A DNA stretch of 5,922 nt from an uncultured Pseudomonadaceae bacterium (GTDB taxonomy: Bacteria; Pseudomonadota; Gammaproteobacteria; Pseudomonadales; Pseudomonadaceae): NCBI GenBank assembly GCA_947630465.1, contig CANRHT010000114.1, forward strand, positions 1 to 5,922. Direction: 5' to 3'. The stretch's first letter is position 1, and every line of letters starts with the position of its first letter. Under the pieces are notes generated by a model. The model did not search any database. It was not told where the DNA came from and saw only the letters and a program-made list of their open reading frames with translations. The position numbers and the translations under genes were made by a program. Shown here piece after piece: positions 1 through 5,922 of the stretch.

Positions 1-449
1 ATATGAAAGATGAAGACGCCATGACGCGTTTAGGGCACGCCATTGCCGCTCAAACGGCAGGGCATGGTCTAATTTTTTTAGAAGGTGATTTAGGTGCCGG
101 AAAAACCACCTTATCGCGCGGTATCATCCAAGGCTTAGGCCACCAGGGTGCGGTAAAAAGCCCCACCTTCACTTTAGTTGAACCTTACGAAATAGACGCA
201 ATACGCGCTTGGCACTTTGATTTATACCGCCTCGCTGACCCAGAAGAGTTGGAATACTTAGGCATTCGTGACTATTTTGCTGACGATGATCTGTGCTTAA
301 TTGAATGGCCACAGCAAGGAAAAGGTTATTTACCCCAACCTGACCTTGAAATCACGATAAAAGCTCATAATGATGGGCGAATTGTGCGATTATTAGCGCA
401 TAGCACACGTGGCGAAAGTTGGTGCGCTGCTTTAAGCACCCCAACTTAA
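1..449 (+). CDS. tsaE: TsaE, tRNA t6A37 threonylcarbamoyladenosine biosynthesis ATPase (probably 5'-partial)
   Basis: TsaE is the P-loop ATPase that works with TsaB and TsaD in the cytoplasm to transfer threonylcarbamoyl to A37 of ANN-decoding tRNAs. Counting from the ATG at position 3, the Walker A motif GDLGAGKT is at residues 28-35. The switch-like SPTF is at 53-56, HFDLYR at 71-76, and the Walker B-like strand with the conserved LIEWP ends near 103. These are all family hallmarks. From that ATG the product is 148 residues, slightly short for the family. The first residues (MKDEDAM) align with the middle of the usual N-terminal strand, so I infer the real start lies a few codons left of the window; the reading frame is open to the edge. 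Use of the ATG at 3 cannot be excluded. The gene is followed after 31 bases by amiB, as in many gammaproteobacteria, and probably shares its transcript. Confidence 0.93.
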   Translation, partial: MKDEDAMTRLGHAIAAQTAGHGLIFLEGDLGAGKTTLSRGIIQGLGHQGAVKSPTFTLVEPYEIDAIRAWHFDLYRLADPEELEYLGIRDYFADDDLCLIEWPQQGKGYLPQPDLEITIKAHNDGRIVRLLAHSTRGESWCAALSTPT

Positions 450-465
450 TCACCGACTTAATCAC
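444..465 (+). repeat. Short tandem duplication carrying the tsaE stop codon
   Basis: The 10-base word ACTTAATCAC occurs at 444-453 and again at 456-465, a period of 12 bases. The first copy contains the tsaE stop codon (447-449). Because 12 is a multiple of three, the second copy places another TAA in the same frame at 459-461. It looks like a small slippage duplication in the gap before amiB. A functional role as a back-up stop is possible but not shown. Confidence 0.6.
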
Positions 466-470
466 ATAGC

Positions 471-474
471 GAGG
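471..474 (+). promoter_or_regulatory. Ribosome binding site of amiB
   Basis: GAGG lies six bases upstream of the GTG at 481. This site supports the GTG as the start of amiB. The next in-frame ATG (547) would fall just after the signal peptide cleavage site and give a protein with no export signal. Confidence 0.7.
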
Positions 475-480
475 TTATCC

Positions 481-1881
481 GTGCGCCGTCAATCGTTCAT
501 TATTGCTTTACTTGTTTGCATTATTTTACCTGTGCAAGCCTTTGCTATGACGCAAATTAACAGTGTGCGCCTCTGGCGTGCACCCGACAATACGCGCCTC
601 GTGTTTGACCTCACTGGCCCGATTGAGCACAACGTATTCACCCTGAGCGCACCTGACCGTATCGTTATTGATATCAAAAAAACCAAGCTCTCCACCCAAC
701 TGAGTGGCCTAACCGGTGGCAAATCACCCATCACTGAAGTGCGTAGCGCCCACCGTGAAACGGATGAGTTGCGCATTGTTTTAGATATCTCCGAGCAAGT
801 CACACCGAAAAGTTTCACGCTAACGCCCAATCAGCAATATGGTCACCGTTTAGTGGTGGACTTATTTGATAACGCTCCCAGCGCGGTAACCAATCAACCT
901 ATACAGCAGCCGATTACTGCGCCAGTGCTGCGTCCACAAACACCAAAACTGAGCAATCTACCAGCGTCCAGTAAGCGTGATATTGTTATTGCGATCGATG
1001 CTGGACACGGTGGCGAAGACCCCGGCGCAATAGGCCCTGGTGGCTTGCGTGAAAAAGATATCGTGTTAAAAATTGCCCAAGAACTGCAACGACAAATCAA
1101 TGCTGAAAAAGGTTTCCGCGCTGAACTGGTGCGCACCGGTGACTACTTTATTCCGCTGCGTCGTCGTACAGAAATTGCCCGTAAAAAAGGTGCTGATTTA
1201 TTTGTGTCTGTCCACGCGGATGCTGCGCCACGTGCGGCCGCCTTTGGCGCATCGGTGTTTGCTTTATCTGACAGCGGTGCGACTTCAGAAACAGCGCGTT
1301 GGTTGGCGGACAGCGAAAACCGCTCCGACTTAATTGGTGGCGCTGGCAATGTAAAGCTTGACGATAAAGATGCCATGCTGGCGGGCGTATTACTCGATCT
1401 GTCGATGACTGCCTCGCTCTCATCCAGCCTCGATGTTGGCCAAAAAGTCTTAAGCAATATGGGCCGTATTACACCGCTGCATAAAAAACGCGTTGAACAA
1501 GCCGGCTTTATGGTGCTGAAATCACCTGATATGCCCTCGATCTTGGTCGAAACCGGCTTTATCAGTAACCCTGGCGAGTCCAAAAAACTCGCCAACCGCT
1601 CGCACCAGCAAGCCTTAGCCCGCTCGATCCATCAGGGTATTCGTGGTTTCTTCCAACAAAATCCACCGCCGGGCAGTTACGTAGCTTGGCTACGTGACTC
1701 TGGCAAGCTAGCCATAGGCCCGCGCGAGCACGTCGTACGCTCAGGCGAAAGTGTGTCCTTACTCGCCCAGCGTTATCAGGTCACTGTCACCCAACTGCGC
1801 TCCAGCAATAAGCTGCGCAGCGACGTACTTAAAGTAGGACAAATACTGACAATCCCTGCGACCACATTAGCGGGGCAATAA
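481..1881 (+). CDS. amiB: AmiB-type N-acetylmuramoyl-L-alanine amidase with AMIN, Amidase_3 and LysM domains
   Basis: This is a periplasmic zinc amidase that cuts the amide bond between MurNAc and the stem peptide, splitting septal peptidoglycan during daughter-cell separation. Residues 1-22 form a Sec signal peptide (basic RR, hydrophobic core, AFA before the predicted cut). An AMIN domain covers about 25-130 and targets the protein to the septum. A Pro/Gln-rich linker (about 132-165) precedes the Amidase_3 domain (about 168-392). Expected zinc ligands are H176 in DAGHGG, E191 in REKD and H245 in SVHAD; the catalytic glutamate is E357 in VETGF. The segment at about 278-320 (SDLIGG onward) matches the insertion that in AmiA/AmiB relatives forms an autoinhibitory helix, released by LytM-type activators such as EnvC or NlpD. 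One C-terminal LysM domain (about 416-460) should bind peptidoglycan. The 466-residue length and layout are normal for AmiB. The start is GTG. The mutL start follows after 8 bases. Confidence 0.96.
   Translation: MRRQSFIIALLVCIILPVQAFAMTQINSVRLWRAPDNTRLVFDLTGPIEHNVFTLSAPDRIVIDIKKTKLSTQLSGLTGGKSPITEVRSAHRETDELRIVLDISEQVTPKSFTLTPNQQYGHRLVVDLFDNAPSAVTNQPIQQPITAPVLRPQTPKLSNLPASSKRDIVIAIDAGHGGEDPGAIGPGGLREKDIVLKIAQELQRQINAEKGFRAELVRTGDYFIPLRRRTEIARKKGADLFVSVHADAAPRAAAFGASVFALSDSGATSETARWLADSENRSDLIGGAGNVKLDDKDAMLAGVLLDLSMTASLSSSLDVGQKVLSNMGRITPLHKKRVEQAGFMVLKSPDMPSILVETGFISNPGESKKLANRSHQQALARSIHQGIRGFFQQNPPPGSYVAWLRDSGKLAIGPREHVVRSGESVSLLAQRYQVTVTQLRSSNKLRSDVLKVGQILTIPATTLAGQ
1572..1594 (+). other. 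Perfect 8-bp hairpin inside amiB
   Basis: TGGCGAGT (1572-1579) and ACTCGCCA (1587-1594) are exact reverse complements around a 7-base A-rich loop. It lies in the coding sequence just after the catalytic glutamate codon region. There is no T-tract after it, so it is not a conventional terminator. It may be chance, given codon constraint. Confidence 0.4.
1675..1699 (+). other. 11-bp hairpin inside amiB at the amidase-LysM linker
   Basis: The arms 1675-1685 and 1689-1699 pair along 11 positions around a 3-base TTG loop. The only imperfection is T1678 opposite G1696, which would be a G-U wobble in RNA. The hairpin covers the codons for the linker between the amidase domain and the LysM domain (residues 399-407, SYVAWLRDS). 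No T-tract follows. A role in translation pacing or mRNA stability is conceivable but unproven. Confidence 0.4.
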
Positions 1882-1889
1882 GGAAAACA

Positions 1890-3770
1890 ATGACTGATCT
1901 GCGTGCCATTCACCTACTGAGCCCGCGCTTAGCCAACCAAATTGCTGCGGGTGAAGTGGTCGAAAGACCTTCATCCGTGGCCAAAGAATTGCTCGAAAAC
2001 TGCCTTGATGCAGGCGCCAAGCGCATCGATATTGACGTTGAGCTCGGCGGCATCAAACGCTTACAAATCAGAGATGACGGTCACGGCATTGCGGCTGATC
2101 AACTGCCCTTAGCGCTGGCGCGGCATGCCACCAGTAAAATTGCCGCTTTGGATGACTTAGAAGGTGTTGCAAGCCTCGGCTTTCGCGGTGAAGCACTGGC
2201 GTCTATCAGCTCAGTCTCACGCCTCACCCTAACTTCTCGCACCGCTGATGCTGAGCAAGCTTGGCAGGTCGAAGCGGAAGGCCGTGATATGCAACCGCGC
2301 GTCCAGCCTGCCGCCCACCCCGTCGGCACTACGGTTGAAGTTTGTGACCTGTTTTTTAACACACCAGCACGACGTAAGTTTTTACGCACCGATAAAACCG
2401 AATTTGATCACCTGCAAGATGTGATCAAACGCATGGCGTTGGCGCGTTTTGATGTCGCTTTTCACCTGCGCCATAATGGTAAAACCATTCTTGCACTGCA
2501 CCCTGCGCCGGATGAGGCATCTCAAGCTCGGCGTATTGCCGCCGTCTGCGGCGATAGTTTTCTTGAGCAAGCAATGCCCATTAACGTCGAGCGCAATGGT
2601 TTACACCTGTGGGGCTGGGTGGGCTTACCGACTTTTTCGCGCAGCAAAGCTGATATGCAACACTTTTATGTCAACGGTCGCATCGTCAGTGATCGTTTAG
2701 TCAGTCATGCGGTGCGTCAAGCCTATCGTGATGTGATGTACGGCGGTCGTCATCCAGCTTTTGTATTGTTCCTAGAACTTGATCCTGGTGCTGTCGATGT
2801 CAACGTGCACCCCACCAAGCATGAAGTGCGCTTTCGTGAAAACCGCAGTGTGCATGATTTTTTATACGGCACACTGCACCGTGCGATTGCTGACATACGC
2901 CCCGACGATAATACCGAACCCACTAGCACACTACACTTGCATACTCAGCCAGCGGTGGTCAGTGGTTTGGAGGCCGGTGAGTTTGGCCCCCAAGGTCATA
3001 TTCAACTCAACACGGCGCCCAACCCACAACCGACTTTTGCGCACAGAGCGCAGCCCAGCAGCTTTAGTCAAGGCAGCTTTAGCCAGCCGCCTGCACCGGC
3101 CACGCGCCCACCGGAAAACTATCAAGCGGCCTATAAAGCTTTTGCGGAACCTTTAGCGCAAGTAGCCGAGCACAGCTCAGAAGAGATTCCACCTTTAGGC
3201 TTTGCTATCGCTCAGCTCAAAGGTATTTATATCCTTGCAGAAAACCAACACGGATTGATCCTCGTTGATATGCATGCCGCCCATGAGCGCGTGATGTATG
3301 AACGTTTAAAGCTGGCAATGGCAGACGAAGGCTTACGCGGCCAGCCGCTCTTAGTCCCCGAAACCTTAGCCCTCAGTGCGCGTGAAGTGGATTGCGCCGC
3401 ACAACATACGCAATGGTTTATCCAGCTCGGCTTTGAACTGCAAGAGCTCGGGCCAGAAAGCTTAGCCATCCGGCAAATTCCAGCACTGCTTAAACAAGCC
3501 GACGCTGCCGAACTCGTTCGAGATGTTTTAACGGATCTGATGGAATACGGCACCAGTGATAAAATTCAAGCACATACCAACGAACTGCTGGCCACCATGT
3601 CATGCCATGGCGCAGTGCGCGCCAATAGACGCCTGACACTGATTGAAATGAACGCCCTGCTACGTGATATGGAAACCACCGAACGCAGCGGTCAGTGCAA
3701 CCACGGCCGCCCAACATGGACACAACTGGGCATGGATGAACTCGACAAGCTCTTTTTGCGTGGACGCTAA
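1890..3770 (+). CDS. mutL: DNA mismatch repair protein MutL, endonuclease-motif type
   Basis: MutL couples mismatch recognition by MutS to downstream excision. The N-terminal GHKL ATPase (about 1-335) has motif I with E33 and N37 ([12 protein letters not shown]), motif II DDGHGI at 62-67, motif III GFRGEAL at 97-103 and VGTTVEV at 145-151. The Pro/Gln/Ser-rich linker (about 340-430) contains a short repeat at 391-400. The C-terminal dimerisation domain (about 433-626) has D460-M-H-A-x2-E466-x4-E471, a variant of the metal-binding DQHA(x)2E(x)4E endonuclease motif. It also has SCHGAVRA near 571-578 and C603-N-H-G-R-P near 603-608, further elements typical of nicking MutL proteins. QPLLVP at 485-490 fits the QxLLxP beta-clamp-binding motif. 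The length of 626 residues is normal. The Shine-Dalgarno AGGA (1881-1884) overlaps the amiB stop codon, pointing to coupled translation. The usual downstream partner miaA is absent here. Confidence 0.98.
   Translation: MTDLRAIHLLSPRLANQIAAGEVVERPSSVAKELLENCLDAGAKRIDIDVELGGIKRLQIRDDGHGIAADQLPLALARHATSKIAALDDLEGVASLGFRGEALASISSVSRLTLTSRTADAEQAWQVEAEGRDMQPRVQPAAHPVGTTVEVCDLFFNTPARRKFLRTDKTEFDHLQDVIKRMALARFDVAFHLRHNGKTILALHPAPDEASQARRIAAVCGDSFLEQAMPINVERNGLHLWGWVGLPTFSRSKADMQHFYVNGRIVSDRLVSHAVRQAYRDVMYGGRHPAFVLFLELDPGAVDVNVHPTKHEVRFRENRSVHDFLYGTLHRAIADIRPDDNTEPTSTLHLHTQPAVVSGLEAGEFGPQGHIQLNTAPNPQPTFAHRAQPSSFSQGSFSQPPAPATRPPENYQAAYKAFAEPLAQVAEHSSEEIPPLGFAIAQLKGIYILAENQHGLILVDMHAAHERVMYERLKLAMADEGLRGQPLLVPETLALSAREVDCAAQHTQWFIQLGFELQELGPESLAIRQIPALLKQADAAELVRDVLTDLMEYGTSDKIQAHTNELLATMSCHGAVRANRRLTLIEMNALLRDMETTERSGQCNHGRPTWTQLGMDELDKLFLRGR
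3060..3089 (+). repeat. 15-bp tandem repeat in the mutL linker
   Basis: Two adjacent 15-base units (3060-3074 and 3075-3089) encode SFSQG followed by SFSQP in the disordered interdomain linker. The units differ at a few bases. Being a multiple of three, gain or loss of a unit would keep the frame. This is a minor repeat in a region where MutL proteins vary in length and sequence. Confidence 0.55.
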
Positions 3771-3819
3771 TCTACAGCGCCTGCTGCTATCATTCGTAGC
3801 CTATATACAAAAACAGCAG

Positions 3820-3857
3820 ACACAAAAAAGCCGATACTCAGATCGGCTTTTTTGTGT
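3820..3857. terminator. Bidirectional intrinsic terminator between mutL and accC
   Basis: The arms 3820-3835 and 3842-3857 form a perfect 16-bp stem around a 6-base loop (ACTCAG). The core is GCCGAT/ATCGGC, flanked by six A on the left arm and six T on the right. Read on the + strand, a GC stem followed by a T-tract lies 50 bases after the mutL stop. Read on the - strand, the same arrangement lies 13 bases after the accC stop. It should end both converging transcripts. The rest of the 99-base gap (3771-3819 and 3858-3869) shows nothing else I can name. Confidence 0.9.
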
Positions 3858-3869
3858 GCAGCGTAATGC

Positions 3870-5213
3870 TTATTGCATACCCAGTTTCTTCTCAAGATAG
3901 TGAATATTCACACCACCTGTGCAGAAACCTTTGTCAGTCAACAAATCACGGTGTAACGGCACATTACTTTTGATGCCATCAATCACGATTTCATCCAGCG
4001 CATTGCGCATCCGTGCCATCGACTCTTCACGTGTTGCACCCCAAGTAATCACCTTACCAATCAGTGAGTCATAGTTAGGTGGTACCGTGTAACCACTGTA
4101 CAGGTGCGTATCAACCCGCACACCGTTACCGCCTGGCGCATGAAAGTGCTTCACTAAGCCTGGGCTTGGCATGAAGTTATCCGGGTCTTCAGCGTTGATG
4201 CGGCACTCAATCGAGTGACCCGACATTTTGATATCTTCTTGCTTGATTGACAGCTTATTACCCGCTGCAATGCTGAGCATTTCTTTAACGATATCAACAC
4301 CGGTAATCATCTCAGTGATCGGGTGCTCAACCTGAATACGAGTGTTCATTTCAATAAAGTAGAAACGTCCATCTTCATACAGGAATTCAAAAGTACCGGC
4401 ACCACGATAACCGATTTCTTTACAGGCTTTGATACAACGTGCGTACACACGCTGACGCGCTTCTTCATCAATGAAAGGTGCTGGCGCTTCTTCAATCACT
4501 TTTTGGTGACGACGTTGCAATGAACAGTCACGATCACCTAAATGAATCGCATTGCCCTGCCCGTCAGCTAATACTTGAACTTCCACGTGGCGCGGATTAC
4601 CCAAGTATTTTTCCAAGTAGACCATGGGGTTACCAAAGATTTGTGCACCTTCGTTACGGGTCAATTCTGCCGCACGAATTAAATCTTCTTCTTTATTAAC
4701 CACACGCATACCACGTCCACCACCGCCGCCTGAGGCTTTGATGATCACCGGGTAACCCACTTCGCGCGCAATGGCTAAAGCTTGTTCAGGATCTTCAGGT
4801 AATGCACCTTCAGAACCTGGAACAACAGGTACGCCAGCCGCGATCATGGCGGCTTTTGCAGAGACCTTGTCACCCATCAAACGAATGACCGATGCACTGG
4901 GTCCAACAAAAGCAAAGCCAGAGTTTTCAACCTGTTCAGCAAAGTCAGCGTTTTCTGCTAAGAAACCGTAGCCTGGGTGAATTGCAGTAGCACCTGTCAC
5001 TTCAGCGGCAGCAATAATCGCTGGGATATTTAAGTACGACAGTGCACCCGGTGCCGGGCCAATACATACCGTTTCATCCGCTAAAGATAAGTGCATCAAC
5101 TCGCGGTCTGCTGTTGAATACACCGCTACTGTTTTGATACCTAACTCTTTACAGGCACGAATCACGCGCAAAGCAATTTCGCCGCGGTTAGCAATCAGAA
5201 CTTTTTCCAACAT
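3870..5213 (-). CDS. accC: AccC, biotin carboxylase subunit of acetyl-CoA carboxylase
   Basis: AccC uses ATP and bicarbonate to carboxylate the biotin on AccB, the first half-reaction in making malonyl-CoA for fatty acid synthesis in the cytoplasm. The 447 residues align almost without gaps to the E. coli protein as I recall it, so numbering matches. The N-terminal domain starts [16 protein letters not shown]. The ATP-grasp B domain has K116, K159 and the glycine-rich loop at 161-169 (SGGGGGRGM). Metal and catalytic residues include H209, K238, E276, E288, N290, R292, E296 and R338. The C-terminal domain ends with the conserved [10 protein letters not shown]. No key residue is missing. The ATG at 5213-5211 has AGGAG at 5224-5220, six bases upstream. 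The gene follows accB after 17 bases, so the two subunits are very likely co-expressed. Its 3' end faces mutL across a shared terminator, not the prmA gene usual in Pseudomonas. Confidence 0.98.
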   Translation of the reverse strand: MLEKVLIANRGEIALRVIRACKELGIKTVAVYSTADRELMHLSLADETVCIGPAPGALSYLNIPAIIAAAEVTGATAIHPGYGFLAENADFAEQVENSGFAFVGPSASVIRLMGDKVSAKAAMIAAGVPVVPGSEGALPEDPEQALAIAREVGYPVIIKASGGGGGRGMRVVNKEEDLIRAAELTRNEGAQIFGNPMVYLEKYLGNPRHVEVQVLADGQGNAIHLGDRDCSLQRRHQKVIEEAPAPFIDEEARQRVYARCIKACKEIGYRGAGTFEFLYEDGRFYFIEMNTRIQVEHPITEMITGVDIVKEMLSIAAGNKLSIKQEDIKMSGHSIECRINAEDPDNFMPSPGLVKHFHAPGGNGVRVDTHLYSGYTVPPNYDSLIGKVITWGATREESMARMRNALDEIVIDGIKSNVPLHRDLLTDKGFCTGGVNIHYLEKKLGMQ

Positions 5214-5219
5214 TGTAAA

Positions 5220-5224
5220 CTCCT
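5220..5224 (-). promoter_or_regulatory. Ribosome binding site of accC
   Basis: On the - strand AGGAG reads from 5224 to 5220, six bases before the ATG at 5213. It is a strong site within the 17-base gap after the accB stop codon, consistent with efficient translation from the same message. Confidence 0.8.
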
Positions 5225-5230
5225 AGTCAG

Positions 5231-5680
5231 TTAGACAATGGTGAATAAAGGTTGGTCATACTCAACCGGCTGACCATTGTCGACGAGGATTGAATCAATC
5301 ACGCCACCCACTTCGGCTTCAATGTGGTTCATCATTTTCATGGCTTCAACGATGCACAGTACATCACCTTTTTTCACAGTTTGACCGACAGCGACGAAAT
5401 CATCAGCTGTTGGCGAACCTGCGCGGTAGAAGGTACCGACCATAGGTGAACGCGCTACGGTGCCGGTGTATTTAGGGCATGAGGGTGCTTCTGGCTCGGC
5501 GGCGGCAGCAACAGGTGCGGGTGCAGCCGCTTGCGGTGCTTGTGCATAGACCGGCTGTTGTGCAACTTGCTTGCTGTGACGGCTGATACGAACGGACTCT
5601 TCGCCTTCGTGAATTTCTAATTCATCAATACCAGACTCTTCTAGTAATTCAATGAGCTTTTTAACTTTACGAATATCCAT
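5231..5680 (-). CDS. accB: AccB, biotin carboxyl carrier protein of acetyl-CoA carboxylase
   Basis: AccB carries biotin, moving the carboxyl group from AccC to the AccA/AccD carboxyltransferase. I place the start at the ATG at 5680-5678. It gives [18 protein letters not shown], the standard AccB N-terminus, and a 149-residue protein. A TTG five codons further upstream (5695) is open but overlaps the Shine-Dalgarno. Layout from the ATG: an N-terminal helical region (1-35); a flexible Ala/Pro/Gln-rich linker (about 41-67); and a biotinyl domain (about 72-149) with the EAMKM motif, whose lysine K115 should be biotinylated by BirA. The SPTADDF segment at about 89-95 matches the protruding thumb loop of AccB-type domains. 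The gene sits 29 bases after aroQ and 17 before accC, an aroQ-accB-accC operon. AccB represses its own operon in some bacteria, but nothing here shows that. Confidence 0.97.
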   Translation of the reverse strand: MDIRKVKKLIELLEESGIDELEIHEGEESVRISRHSKQVAQQPVYAQAPQAAAPAPVAAAAEPEAPSCPKYTGTVARSPMVGTFYRAGSPTADDFVAVGQTVKKGDVLCIVEAMKMMNHIEAEVGGVIDSILVDNGQPVEYDQPLFTIV

Positions 5681-5689
5681 TGAGCGTGA

Positions 5690-5693
5690 CTCC
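5690..5693 (-). promoter_or_regulatory. Ribosome binding site of accB (decides the start)
   Basis: On the - strand GGAG reads from 5693 to 5690, nine bases before the ATG at 5680. The alternative TTG start at 5695-5693 overlaps this site, so it cannot be served by it. This supports the shorter 149-residue AccB. Confidence 0.75.
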
Positions 5694-5709
5694 AAATTTA
5701 AGAGATTAA

Positions 5710-5922
5710 TTATTTAATGTGTTCAAAAGCTGCGTCTAAAGCAAAACGGTAACCGCTCGCGCCTAGACCGCAAATCACACCTACTGCCACATCGGAGAAG
5801 TAGGAATGGTGACGAAAATGTTCGCGCTTGTGCACATTAGAGAGGTGCACTTCGAAGAATGGGATGCTCACAGCAAGCAACGCGTCACGCAATGCGACAC
5901 TGGTATGAGTAAAAGCTGCTGG
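5710..5922 (-). CDS. aroQ: AroQ, type II 3-dehydroquinate dehydratase (C-terminal part, cut by the window edge)
   Basis: AroQ is the type II dehydroquinase, converting 3-dehydroquinate to 3-dehydroshikimate in the shikimate pathway; in this family it forms a dodecamer. The visible 70 residues begin [15 protein letters not shown], directly after the expected INP of the family, and run to a TAA at 5712-5710. Family signatures seen are THTS (substrate-binding histidine at fragment residue 6), EVHLSNVH (E24 and H26, matching the catalytic-site glutamate and histidine), R33 in KRE, and [13 protein letters not shown] near the end. The N-terminal half, with the catalytic tyrosine and lid arginine, lies beyond the right edge, roughly the first half of a family usually near 150 residues. 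No truncation is suggested other than by the window. It is the upstream gene of accB-accC, so the operon promoter should lie further right. Confidence 0.96.
   Translation of the reverse strand, partial: PAAFTHTSVALRDALLAVSIPFFEVHLSNVHKREHFRHHSYFSDVAVGVICGLGASGYRFALDAAFEHIK

Noticed and set aside
489..830. 113-codon open frame on the - strand inside amiB
   Set aside because: It is antisense to the signal peptide and AMIN domain, with no recognisable domain. It is a shadow frame.
1143..1595. 150-codon open frame on the - strand inside amiB
   Set aside because: It lies fully antisense to a well-supported amidase domain, has low-complexity Ser/Ala/Arg-rich composition, and resembles no family I know. 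It is a shadow of amiB codon usage.
2779..3156. 125-codon + strand frame overlapping mutL
   Set aside because: It lies in a different frame within the MutL coding region, and its product has no coherent domain. The mutL frame explains this DNA.
3781..3819. CTGCTG (3781-3786) and CAGCAG (3814-3819) as an outer stem or second terminator
   Set aside because: The six-base arms are separated by 27 bases and not followed by a T-tract. They may lengthen the structure slightly but give no independent terminator.
3664..3900. 78-codon + strand frame running from mutL through the terminator into accC
   Set aside because: It starts inside mutL in another frame, crosses the terminator hairpin and ends antisense to accC. 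There is no ribosome site and no homology I recognise.
5681..5709. Possible promoter or binding-protein site between aroQ and accB
   Set aside because: The gap is only 29 bases and holds the accB ribosome site. I see no convincing -35/-10 pair, so co-transcription from upstream of aroQ is simpler.
5710..5892. A stand-alone 60-residue gene starting at 5892
   Set aside because: The apparent start is an internal TTG (leucine) codon of aroQ. The frame continues to the window edge with conserved AroQ residues.
1..5922. Mobile element, CRISPR, tRNA/rRNA, riboswitch or an undescribed multi-gene system
   Set aside because: The window is almost fully occupied by six recognisable housekeeping genes with short gaps. 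There are no terminal inverted repeats, no regularly spaced repeats, no transposase or phage motifs and no unexplained coding region.

Overview
This window is ordinary chromosomal housekeeping DNA from a gammaproteobacterium, most likely in or near the Pseudomonadales. The evidence is the tsaE-amiB-mutL order, a MutL carrying the endonuclease motif typical of bacteria without MutH, and an aroQ-accB-accC cluster as found in Pseudomonas. Base composition looks moderate by eye, close to half GC, which is lower than classic Pseudomonas. A lower-GC relative of that group is a reasonable guess, but the genus cannot be fixed from this sequence alone.

Left half (1-3770, + strand): three genes in tight head-to-tail order. 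They are tsaE (tRNA t6A modification ATPase, probably cut at its 5' end by the window), amiB (exported N-acetylmuramoyl-L-alanine amidase with AMIN, amidase and LysM domains) and mutL (mismatch repair). Gaps are 31 and 8 bases, and the mutL Shine-Dalgarno overlaps the amiB stop codon, so the three are probably co-transcribed. Their functions (tRNA modification, septal cell-wall splitting, DNA repair) are not biochemically linked. The cluster is a conserved superoperon, not a pathway.

Middle (3771-3869): a 99-base convergent intergenic region holding one strong hairpin with an A-tract on one side and a T-tract on the other. It is well placed to terminate transcription from both directions.

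Right half (3870-5922, - strand): accC, accB and the C-terminal part of aroQ, transcribed in the order aroQ-accB-accC. AccB carries biotin and AccC carboxylates it; together they perform the first half-reaction of acetyl-CoA carboxylase in fatty acid synthesis. AroQ is the type II 3-dehydroquinase of the shikimate pathway. The operon promoter must lie beyond the right edge.

The most notable point is the junction. In Pseudomonas, mutL is normally followed by miaA-hfq and accC by prmA. Here both are replaced by a convergent mutL/accC boundary, which suggests a rearrangement. I found no mobile element, CRISPR, RNA gene, phage gene or unexplained coding region, and nothing that looks like a previously undescribed system.
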